From positions 299,303 through 363,302 of the forward strand of contig NZ_KB849804.1 in assembly GCF_000369065.1 (NCBI RefSeq): a stretch of DNA of 64,000 bases, written 5' to 3'. Every line of letters starts with the position of its first letter. Position 1 is the stretch's first letter. The position numbers and the translations under genes are program-made. Origin of the DNA: Acinetobacter haemolyticus CIP 64.3 = MTCC 9819 (lineage in GTDB: Bacteria > Pseudomonadota > Gammaproteobacteria > Pseudomonadales > Moraxellaceae). Below the pieces are notes generated by a model that saw only the letters and a program-made list of their open reading frames with translations, did not search any database and was not told where the DNA came from. Below are positions 46,393 through 54,577 of this stretch, in pieces.

Positions 46393-49247
46393 CTTGGTTC
46401 AATACATTTGCAGATGATGATCAACAATCTGTAGAAAAATTACAGCAACAAGGCATAACAGGAAAGCCAACGACAACTAAAGAAGTTGGATTATTTGATG
46501 GTGCGGCTTCTGCACCATTTCGAGGTGCGGCAGCAGGCTTTGCAAAGGTTGCTGATACTGTTACAGCACCGATTGATGCAGTAGTTGATCGCGTTGGGTA
46601 TAGCTTTAAAGACGTTTCAACCAATGAATTTATCGAGCCATATTCAGAGTATAAGGCGAATAAAGAAAAGGCACGTGACAGCCTTGTGCTGGAAGGTATT
46701 GGCGCATTAGAAGATAAGCAAAATACAGGAATGGTAGGTAATATTGGTTTTGCGCTTGGTGATTATGCAACACGAGCAATTACTGGTAGCTTGATCGGCG
46801 GAGTAACTGGTGCGGTCACAGTAACAGGCACATCAGAAACCAATTACAAATATAAAGACCTAACCGCTAAAGGTGTTGAGAGCGACACAGCTTTAAAAGT
46901 TGCAGCTATAGACGGCGCTGTGGCGGCTGCATCCACGGCTTTACCTTTGTCGTATGGTTTTAAAGGTACTGGGGGCGTGATTAAAGATGCTGCTTTGTCG
47001 GTAGGTGGTGCAACACTTCTATCGACTGGCGGACAAGCTTTGAGTGGTGAGGTGCTTGATTCAGCAGGCTATGAGAAGCAAGCCAAAGAGTACGAGGTTA
47101 CTTATCAGAGCGTTGCAACAGATTTAGCCCTTAATGCTTTATTGTTCGGTGCGGCGCGAGGATATTCACATCATGTTGAAAAACAAGTTAAGGCTGAATT
47201 AGACGCTTTAAATAACGATGTCGATGCAAAAGCAACTCAAGTTGAAAGTGTTTTAGAAGTTAATAAAATGCAGTTTGATGATGCAGCCGCACCAGTCAGA
47301 CCTAATAACACAATACAGCAAAATAATCATTTAATGAATTTAAGTGATGCGACAGAGCAAATTAAAACAGGTCGACCAGTCAATGTAACCCATGCCGTGC
47401 AAGGAGAGGAGAAACAGCGTTCAATTGATTATGAATCAATGTCATTGCCCAACAACGCTAAAACAATTGCACGTAGAGCAACACAGGAAGGCATAGACCC
47501 AAGTGTTGCCTTGACCATCTCACACATTGAAACAGGTGGAACGTTTAGCCATACGGCAAAGAATCCAACTTCTAGCGCACATGGCTTATATCAAGTCATC
47601 GATAAGACATGGAAAAATCAAGGCGGAAAAGATCGGAATAACATTGATGAGCAGATCCGCATGGGTTTTAAGCACATCAAGCAAGCCAATGCAGCAATGC
47701 GTAAAAGCTTGGGGCGTGAACTACAACCGCATGAACATTATCTAGGGCATCTTTTGGGCCCAGCAGGTGCAAGCCGAATTCTCAAAGCTGATCCAAACGC
47801 TAAGCTTATTGATATTGTAAAAACTTACGATAAGAAAAATGCCGATGACATTGTGAAAAACAACGGCATGTCAGGGATGACTGTAGAGCAAGCAATCGGG
47901 AAATGGCGAAACAAGTGGAATCAGTTGAGCGCTAGATATGGCGGCAATGGCACTAGCAAAGTCGTTGGCATGGATGGATCAAGCTATGATGTTGCTTATG
48001 AAGTCAGATCATTAGATGAACTCATTGCATCCAATGATGCCGCTTATGGTGTCAATCCGTTATATCCAGCAGAGCTACAACCACGTGACCGTACACGCGA
48101 AGCATCACGCCAGCAGATCGAGAACATGGCTAATGATTTACGTCCTGAACTCTTGGGCGAGTCAAATATGTTATCCAACGGTGCGCCGATTATCGGTATG
48201 GATAATATCGTGGAATCGGGCAATGGTCGTACCTTAGCGATAGGAAAAGCCTACTCAGAAGGCAAAGCAGATGCATATCGTCAATTTGTAAGTGATTTTG
48301 CAAATAATCGAGGTATGGACATAACAGGGATTAACAACCCTGTTTTAGTGCGGACACGCTTAACAGACACGGATCGTGTGCAGTTCGCAAGACTTGCAAA
48401 TGAAAGCGATGTGGCGCAATTCAGCGCGTCTGAGCGCGCTATCACAGACGTGGATAGATTGCCTGACTCATCACTCATTAAGATCAATTCCGATGGAAAT
48501 ATCAACCTCGATGGGAGTATGGACTTTGTCCGTGGCTTTGTGAATCAGTTGCCACAGTCTGAACGAGGATCAATGATCACGGCTGAAGGTCGCTTAACCC
48601 AAGATGGTAAGCGCCGTATGGAAACTGCTTTAGTTCAACGCGCTTATGGTGATTCTAGTCTTGTAACGAGACTGGCTGAGAACCTAGACGATGACAGTAA
48701 AACAGTCTTAAACGCTTTGTTGCGTTCTGCACCACAATTGGCTCAATTGTCTGATTTAGTGAAACAAGGTGGACGGCATAACAACACCATTGCACAAGAC
48801 TTAGCGCAGGCAGCACAAAAGCTCAGTGATTTAAAAGCCAATGGTTTACGTGTAGACGATTATCTAAATCAAGGGCAATTGATCGATGATGGATTGTCTG
48901 TAGGTGCACGTGATTTCTTAAATGTATTTTCTGAGAACAGCAGAAGCGCAAAAGCGATTGGTGACAACATTCAAGGAAAGATCAACGAAGTTGATGCAAT
49001 GGGCGACCCACGACAAGGCAGCTTGTTTGGTGATGGCCCAGAAGAATCAGCGGCATTAGACATCATCATGCAAAACCCTGATCAACAGATTTCAGTTAGT
49101 CGAATGCGTCCTGATGGTGAGGTGGAAGAAATCACAATGACTTTGCGTGAACGCTTAGATGAATTGGAAGCTGAAGCACGACAAGCACAAGAAGATACAT
49201 TAGCAGCACAAACAGCGATCAGTTGTGCTTTACAGTTTGGAGTTTAA
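46389..49247 (+). CDS. Internal virion protein with lytic transglycosylase and ParB/DdrB-like domains
   Basis: 952 aa. A glycine-rich hydrophobic stretch at about 110-160, a lytic transglycosylase fold around 345-500 with catalytic Glu in TISHIETGGTF and SAHGLYQVIDKTW, and a ParB/DdrB-like domain around 530-640 (YPAELQPRDRTREASRQQIE, GNGRTLAIGKAYSEGKA). C-terminal coil ends AAQTAISCALQFGV. Likely the T7 gp16-type murein-cutting ejection protein. The stop codon is directly adjacent to the structured RNA element. Confidence 0.82.
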   Translation: MTWFNTFADDDQQSVEKLQQQGITGKPTTTKEVGLFDGAASAPFRGAAAGFAKVADTVTAPIDAVVDRVGYSFKDVSTNEFIEPYSEYKANKEKARDSLVLEGIGALEDKQNTGMVGNIGFALGDYATRAITGSLIGGVTGAVTVTGTSETNYKYKDLTAKGVESDTALKVAAIDGAVAAASTALPLSYGFKGTGGVIKDAALSVGGATLLSTGGQALSGEVLDSAGYEKQAKEYEVTYQSVATDLALNALLFGAARGYSHHVEKQVKAELDALNNDVDAKATQVESVLEVNKMQFDDAAAPVRPNNTIQQNNHLMNLSDATEQIKTGRPVNVTHAVQGEEKQRSIDYESMSLPNNAKTIARRATQEGIDPSVALTISHIETGGTFSHTAKNPTSSAHGLYQVIDKTWKNQGGKDRNNIDEQIRMGFKHIKQANAAMRKSLGRELQPHEHYLGHLLGPAGASRILKADPNAKLIDIVKTYDKKNADDIVKNNGMSGMTVEQAIGKWRNKWNQLSARYGGNGTSKVVGMDGSSYDVAYEVRSLDELIASNDAAYGVNPLYPAELQPRDRTREASRQQIENMANDLRPELLGESNMLSNGAPIIGMDNIVESGNGRTLAIGKAYSEGKADAYRQFVSDFANNRGMDITGINNPVLVRTRLTDTDRVQFARLANESDVAQFSASERAITDVDRLPDSSLIKINSDGNINLDGSMDFVRGFVNQLPQSERGSMITAEGRLTQDGKRRMETALVQRAYGDSSLVTRLAENLDDDSKTVLNALLRSAPQLAQLSDLVKQGGRHNNTIAQDLAQAAQKLSDLKANGLRVDDYLNQGQLIDDGLSVGARDFLNVFSENSRSAKAIGDNIQGKINEVDAMGDPRQGSLFGDGPEESAALDIIMQNPDQQISVSRMRPDGEVEEITMTLRERLDELEAEARQAQEDTLAAQTAISCALQFGV

Positions 49248-49432
49248 GTGGCTTAATAAATAAGCTGATATAGCAGTTGAGTACCGATAGCCATAAGGGA
49301 AAGAGCCACGTTTCGAGTGCACTGCGAGCGCCGAGTTGTATTGGTTGGCTAATCTGCGGATAGGGTCGCTCCCGACAAGGCATTTTACCTGAATGCTTTC
49401 CGCATCCAATTTCAGGTATTGCAGAGGTGCAT
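49248..49432 (+). ncRNA. Structured RNA element with pseudoknot, unknown class
   Basis: Nested pairings found by eye: GTGGCT (49248-49253) with AGCCAC (49304-49309); ATTGG (49340-49344) with CCAAT (49406-49410); TGCGGA (49355-49360) with TCCGCA (49399-49404). Inside that stem are two hairpins, GTCG-CTCC-CGAC (49365-49376) and an AGGCATT/AATGCTT-type stem (49378-49398) whose loop bases TACCTG (49386-49391) pair with CAGGTA (49413-49418), a perfect 6-bp pseudoknot. It fills the gap between two genes and ends six bases before the SD of the next one. GC content is higher than the following gene. It could be cis-regulatory or a stand-alone phage RNA. Confidence 0.65.
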
Positions 49433-49918
49433 ATGAATACCAATCCATACGAAAGAATATCGAAAAATATATGTCAATTTGAAAATGAAATTAAATCTGA
49501 TCCAGATGTGATTTTTCTCACTAGAAGATTTCATGCTGAGTTAGTACATTTTAATCAAAACCTTTATCTTAAGTATATGCCAGAAGAAAAAAGTTTATTT
49601 GGCATGAAATATTTTATTGTTCGAGACCATGAGTTAGAGGGATTAGATTTCCAGTGTTTTAAATCGTCACACCTTAATGATCTTGTAGAAAGATATAATA
49701 GAGACAACCGATGGCAAACTTATGAACTAGAAATATATGTGCCAACTCTATCAATATATGATGTGAGCTTTATTTCTAATGGATCGGCTGCACCAACATT
49801 TTCTGATATAGATCCACTCAAAAGAATAAAGATTGTTGTACCAAATACAGTTTTAAAAACATGGACTAGCTCTGAATTCCCTGAATCTGAATCAATAGGT
49901 AAAAGGTTTAGAAGATAG
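49433..49918 (+). CDS. Orphan protein downstream of the structured RNA
   Basis: 161 aa from the ATG at 49433 (AGAGGT upstream). AT-richer than its neighbours, with no family I recognise (MNTNPYERISKNICQFENEI at the start, PNTVLKTWTSSEFPESE near the end). It splits the internal virion genes and is bracketed by the structured RNA and by motif-hairpin module 3, so it looks like an inserted accessory gene. Confidence 0.6.
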   Translation: MNTNPYERISKNICQFENEIKSDPDVIFLTRRFHAELVHFNQNLYLKYMPEEKSLFGMKYFIVRDHELEGLDFQCFKSSHLNDLVERYNRDNRWQTYELEIYVPTLSIYDVSFISNGSAAPTFSDIDPLKRIKIVVPNTVLKTWTSSEFPESESIGKRFRR

Positions 49919-49982
49919 TTACCCAACAAACCACACTTTAAAAAATGCTCAGATAGACTAAAACTATCTGAGCATTTTTATT
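49919..49982 (+). promoter_or_regulatory. Motif-hairpin-start module 3
   Basis: TTACCCAACAAACC (49919-49932) touches the preceding stop. Hairpin AATGCTCAGATAG/CTATCTGAGCATT (13 bp, 49944-49976), then TTTATT and ATG at 49983. A weak SD (GAG) is within the 3' arm. Confidence 0.8.
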
Positions 49983-52508
49983 ATGAAAGAACAATGCAAA
50001 CAAGCCGTAGCCAAAGCACTCGGCAAACAATCTCTAAATCAACAAGAAGCGACTGATATTGAAAATCGCATTAAAGATGCGATGAAGTCTTTAGCAAAAA
50101 AAGATCTTCAAAATTGGCGAAATTTATCTGACTCTGACAAGCTCACTGAGGCTGGCAAGTTTGTTGCTCAAGACATCCAAGAACAACTTAAACGCAAGCA
50201 TAAGATCGCAGCTCAAGACATTCTGACTCAATCAAAAAACCTTGCTCAATTAGATCATCCGACATTAACAGCCAGTGAGGTTGTTGATCGCATGGTTGCA
50301 CCGCATGGCGATATGTCGGGGGTTCAATCACTGGATTCAAAAGCACGTGCGATAGCAGGGCTTTATCGTGGGGACTTGGTTGACTTCTACACCAACATTA
50401 AAGGCGGCTTAGGCGTATTTACTGACGCTGAATTGGTACAGAAGATTGTACGTGAGCGTTTTGGAGACACCACAGGCGATCCACTGGCTAAGAAGATCAG
50501 CGATAAAATGGGTGAGACATTTGAAACCATGCGTGAACGCTTCAATCGCTCAGGTGGCGATATTGGTAAGCTTGATGATTGGGGTTTGCCGCAAACACAT
50601 AGTCTAGAAAAAATTGCCAAAGCTGGAAAACAAGCATGGGTTGATAAATCTGAACAGCTTATCGATACATCAAAATATGTGCATGAAGATGGTACATTTT
50701 ATTCACAGCAAGAAATACGTGATTTGCTTGAATACTCGTTTGATACGCTTACCAGCAACGGCGCAAATAAAACAGAAATAGGTCGTCAATCATTTGGTGG
50801 CAATTCAAAAGTAACAAGTAGACATTCTGAAAGCCGTGTCTTACATTTTAAAGATGCGGATGCATGGATGGAATATCAGTCCGATTTTGGTGGAATGCCA
50901 TTTGTAGACTTGGTTGAGGCACATATCAATGGATTATCTAAAGATATCGCACTTGTAGAAAATCTCGGGAGCAATCCTAAAAATGCGATGCGTATTTTAA
51001 TGGATGCAGCAGAGCAAAAGGATTGGTTGAAAGGCGTTGAAGCAAAGAAAACTAACAGTTCGCGTAAACGCGCTCAGACGATGTTTGAGGAGTTTACAGG
51101 TCAGAATACACCACAATCAGAAGTATTGGCGAATTTGGGCTTAGCATATCGATCTATGAACGTTGCTTCGATGTTGGGCGGTACCACGTTATCATCGATC
51201 ACTGATCAAGCCATGATTGCAAAGACCGCATCTATTCACAATATCGCTTTCCGCCATACCTTTGGTGAGTTGCTGACACAATTAAATCCAAAAAATAAAG
51301 AAGATCGTGAGCTTGCACATAGTTTGGGTTTAGCCACTGAGGAAATGCTAGGCTCTATCAACCGTTGGGCTGATGATGGCTTGACCTCTGTTCAAGGCAA
51401 ATCTGAAAAACTAGCCAAGGTTTCAAACGGATTGGCAACTCAAGTGATGCGTATCTCTGGACTAAATGCACTTACCGCAGCTTCTAAAGTTGGGTTCTCT
51501 AAAATGTTGATGCACAAATACGGAACTATGACGCGCAATAAATCATGGTCAGATTTATCTGCAGATGATCGTGAGCTTTTGCAAAAAACAGGATTGAGCG
51601 AACGTGCATGGGAAGTAATGCGTTTAGCTGATCCAGTTGTGGACCGAAAAGGTAATCAACTTATGTCTGCTCGATCTATCTATGAAATTCCCGATGAGAA
51701 ATTAAAGCAGTTTGGAAGCCCACAAAAAGTACGTGATGAAATAGCAACTCAATTTCAAGCACATTTACTTGATGAGCAAGGCATGGCAGTGGTTGAGGCT
51801 GGTTTGCGTGAGCGTACTTGGATGACAGGCGGTGTGAAAAAGGGCACTGCTATGGGGGAGATTATAAAAGGGATCACTCAGTTTAAATCATTCCCTACAT
51901 CTTTTCTGATGCGGCATGGTTCACGTGCAATGAGCATGGAGAAGGGAACTTCAAAAGCCGCATACGGTGCATCTCTATTTGCAATGACTACACTATTAGG
52001 GGCGTTGGTCGTTCAGCTTAAAGAGCTTGCGAACGGTAATGATCCTTCGACTATGTGGGATAACGATGATCCACAAAAGACAGCTAATTTTTTCACACGA
52101 TCAGCAGTACAAGGTGGTGGTTTATCTATTCTTGGTGATATTTTGGTGGCAGGTACTGACACAAGTGGGCGAAGTGCAACCGATTTTGCTATGGGCCCAT
52201 TGGGTGCAGATTTTAAAACGGCTTTGGGTTTAACCGTTGGTAACCTTACTCAGTATTATGATGGAAAAGATACCAATGCATCGAACGAAGCTTTTAAAGC
52301 AATCAAATCTAAACTCCCAGCGCAAAACTTGTGGTATACCAAGGCTGCAACAAATCGCTTAGTATTTGACGAAATACAAGATTTTGTTGCACCAGGATAT
52401 CGAGAAAAACTTTTACGTAAAGCAGAACGCCAGCATGGCCGAACTCGCTGGTGGGGTGATGATCTCACTGATGTTCAATCGCCTGATTTTGAAAAAGTAG
52501 TCCAGTAA
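49983..52508 (+). CDS. Very large internal virion protein
   Basis: 841 aa, helical, starting MKEQCKQAVAKALGKQSLN. A hydrophobic region near residues 660-675 (AAYGASLFAMTTLLGALVV) may insert into membrane. C-terminal sequence includes LPAQNLWYTKAATNRLVFDE, a text style common to large podoviral ejection proteins. Together with the 952-aa protein it probably covers the role of a single T7 gp16. Confidence 0.7.
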   Translation: MKEQCKQAVAKALGKQSLNQQEATDIENRIKDAMKSLAKKDLQNWRNLSDSDKLTEAGKFVAQDIQEQLKRKHKIAAQDILTQSKNLAQLDHPTLTASEVVDRMVAPHGDMSGVQSLDSKARAIAGLYRGDLVDFYTNIKGGLGVFTDAELVQKIVRERFGDTTGDPLAKKISDKMGETFETMRERFNRSGGDIGKLDDWGLPQTHSLEKIAKAGKQAWVDKSEQLIDTSKYVHEDGTFYSQQEIRDLLEYSFDTLTSNGANKTEIGRQSFGGNSKVTSRHSESRVLHFKDADAWMEYQSDFGGMPFVDLVEAHINGLSKDIALVENLGSNPKNAMRILMDAAEQKDWLKGVEAKKTNSSRKRAQTMFEEFTGQNTPQSEVLANLGLAYRSMNVASMLGGTTLSSITDQAMIAKTASIHNIAFRHTFGELLTQLNPKNKEDRELAHSLGLATEEMLGSINRWADDGLTSVQGKSEKLAKVSNGLATQVMRISGLNALTAASKVGFSKMLMHKYGTMTRNKSWSDLSADDRELLQKTGLSERAWEVMRLADPVVDRKGNQLMSARSIYEIPDEKLKQFGSPQKVRDEIATQFQAHLLDEQGMAVVEAGLRERTWMTGGVKKGTAMGEIIKGITQFKSFPTSFLMRHGSRAMSMEKGTSKAAYGASLFAMTTLLGALVVQLKELANGNDPSTMWDNDDPQKTANFFTRSAVQGGGLSILGDILVAGTDTSGRSATDFAMGPLGADFKTALGLTVGNLTQYYDGKDTNASNEAFKAIKSKLPAQNLWYTKAATNRLVFDEIQDFVAPGYREKLLRKAERQHGRTRWWGDDLTDVQSPDFEKVVQ

Positions 52509-52510
52509 AC

Positions 52511-52569
52511 CACCCAACAAACCTTAATTTAATCCCTTGTATAACAACATAAATACGAGGGATTTTTTT
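52511..52569 (+). promoter_or_regulatory. Motif-hairpin-start module 4
   Basis: CACCCAACAAACC (52511-52523) two bases after the stop, then AATCCCTTGTAT/ATACGAGGGATT (52531-52564), T-run and ATG at 52570. GAGGG (52557-52561), the only SD, is in the 3' arm with eight-base spacing. Confidence 0.8.
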
Positions 52570-52878
52570 ATGCGTGATGAACAAGTTAAAAAAATTGAAA
52601 ATCTTGCTGAAGAAGTGACGGATGATTTTATTATCACAACATGCAAGGCAATCAACACAACCATTCATACTAAAGAAGGACGTGGTGATAAGGGCTTTCT
52701 TTACTCAATTTCCCAGAAGCAATCCAATATTCTTGCGACGCTTGAGCGTGTCTTAGCATTTAAAAATGGAAAGATACCGCCTATTAGTGCTACGGCTGCA
52801 ACACAGGAAAAATATGAGCAGCAATTAATAGAGAAAGCCGAGAAAGAAGCCGAAAAACTTAAACAACGCCTAAGCTGA
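52570..52878 (+). CDS. Terminase small subunit candidate
   Basis: 102 aa from the ATG at 52570. Helical, acidic-basic (RDEQVKKIENLAEEVTDDF, KAEKEAEKLKQRLS). Immediately precedes and overlaps the large terminase, the position of T7 gp18. Confidence 0.7.
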   Translation: MRDEQVKKIENLAEEVTDDFIITTCKAINTTIHTKEGRGDKGFLYSISQKQSNILATLERVLAFKNGKIPPISATAATQEKYEQQLIEKAEKEAEKLKQRLS

Positions 52879-54566
52879 TGACCAAGCCGAAAATATCATT
52901 TTTAGCTTTCTTTCTACTTTGGGCTGAGCTTCAAGGCTGGAAAGTACCGCTATTCCATGTAGCGGTGTGTATATTCCTTGAAAAATTTTATCTTACTGGG
53001 CGCACTGGGTTGCTCATGCTTCCGCGTGGGCATTCAAAATCCAGTATTTTAGATGTGTTTAATGCATGGGTTATTTATTGCTGGCCAAGCACTCAGATAT
53101 TACACCAAGGCACGACAGATGCTGATGCATACAAATGTTCGAAAGGGACAAGGGATGTATTAGAGCGACATCCTCTATGTATTGGCAATGTCTCTGTAAA
53201 AATTAGACAAGGCGAGGTTGAGCGGTGGTTCGTAAATGGTACGCCCGATGTTCGTTACGGCACTATGCTTGCAAAAGGTATCTTGTCTGGTGTTACTGGT
53301 CATCGTGCTCACTTTATTCAAAATGATGACGTAGAAACACCACAAACAACTGCTAATCCTGAGCAGCGAGAGAAGCTACCTAAAAAGCTATCTGAACAAA
53401 CACATATCGCTATACCGGGTTCTAAAAAATTATGGATTGGTACGCCTCACACCCATGATTCTTTATATGAAAAAATTAAGAAACAAAGAAAAGTAGATAA
53501 ATTAATTCTCAAAATGTTTGAGCATGAAAAGCGTTTTGAAGACACGAAAGAAGGTCAGAAAGTTTTACTGGACTTTGAACCAATACATGCATTTTCAGGC
53601 ATCGGAGTAGGTGCAAAATATTTAAGAAAAGGCGAGCATTACAAATGTGAAAGGCTAAAAAATGTATGGCAAATTACATTTTTGGAATCTAACTATATCG
53701 TAGATTTTTATTCTAAAGGGATATGGGAAGAACGATTCACACCTGAAGAAATGGAGTTCCGCCGAGAAGAATGTAAAACACTCAACGAGTGGGACTCTCA
53801 ATATCAGATGCACGCTAAACCTATTGGTGATGTGCGCCTTGATCCTGACAAAATTCTTGCCTATGACTGTGAACCAGTGCTTAAACGTGCCAATGGGCAA
53901 CATATCTTGTTGCTCGGTGAGCGCCGTATTGTGGGTATGTCAGCAAAATGGGATCCATCCTCAGGAAAACTTAAATCTGATATTTCATCCGTAGCCTTGA
54001 TTTTTCATGACGATCTAGGCAATAAATATTGGCATAGATCGATTGCTCTTACTGGTCCTGATATTGTGACTGATGATAGTGGAGCGATAATAGGCGGGCA
54101 AGTTTGGCAGCTCTGCGACCTGATTGAAAAGTTCCACATCCCAAAAATGGTTATTGAGACTAACGGTATCGGTGGGTTTGCTGGATCGTCCTTAAAAGCT
54201 GCACTGAAGAAACGTAAAATAAGATGTGGTGTAGAGGAGCGCCATTCCATTCAAAACAAGAATAAACGTATTTTAGAGAGCTTAGAAGGACCATTAATGT
54301 CTGGGCTGTTGTGGGCGCATATTTCCGTGCTTGTGAAAACCAATCAAAGTGGAGCAGAAGAAGATGCGCCAGCCGCAAAACAAATGAGGGAGTGGAACCC
54401 AGCCATTAGTAATCAGCCCGATGATTATCTTGACTCGGCAGCAGGTGCAATAGTAGACCAGCCTGAACGAGTAGGAAAAATACACAACCAAAACGAGCCG
54501 AATGAAAGCCCTAATTGGAGGACGGATGGCGGCGTTACTGATGCTGCTTTGGATTTTGAATATTAG
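52878..54566 (+). CDS. Terminase large subunit (T7 gp19-like)
   Basis: 562 aa. ATPase: Walker A LPRGHSKSS (residues 48-56) and Walker B-like HFIQNDDVE (around 145-153). C-terminal nuclease fold with VIETNGIGGFAG and a late Asp in NQPDDYLDSAAGA. Packages concatemeric DNA into the prohead through the portal. Second gene of the packaging block. Confidence 0.92.
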   Translation: MTKPKISFLAFFLLWAELQGWKVPLFHVAVCIFLEKFYLTGRTGLLMLPRGHSKSSILDVFNAWVIYCWPSTQILHQGTTDADAYKCSKGTRDVLERHPLCIGNVSVKIRQGEVERWFVNGTPDVRYGTMLAKGILSGVTGHRAHFIQNDDVETPQTTANPEQREKLPKKLSEQTHIAIPGSKKLWIGTPHTHDSLYEKIKKQRKVDKLILKMFEHEKRFEDTKEGQKVLLDFEPIHAFSGIGVGAKYLRKGEHYKCERLKNVWQITFLESNYIVDFYSKGIWEERFTPEEMEFRREECKTLNEWDSQYQMHAKPIGDVRLDPDKILAYDCEPVLKRANGQHILLLGERRIVGMSAKWDPSSGKLKSDISSVALIFHDDLGNKYWHRSIALTGPDIVTDDSGAIIGGQVWQLCDLIEKFHIPKMVIETNGIGGFAGSSLKAALKKRKIRCGVEERHSIQNKNKRILESLEGPLMSGLLWAHISVLVKTNQSGAEEDAPAAKQMREWNPAISNQPDDYLDSAAGAIVDQPERVGKIHNQNEPNESPNWRTDGGVTDAALDFEY

Positions 54567-54577
54567 GGGTTCGGGCT

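Noticed and set aside
49248..49432. Group I or group II self-splicing intron, or IscB-type guide RNA
   Set aside because: No group I core or group II domain V pattern was recognised, flanking genes are not split by it, and no associated nuclease is encoded nearby.
49248..49918. Type III toxin-antitoxin (ToxIN-like) for the structured RNA and orphan protein
   Set aside because: The RNA shows no tandem repeats of about 36 bases and the protein lacks ToxN/CptN/TenpN sequence features.
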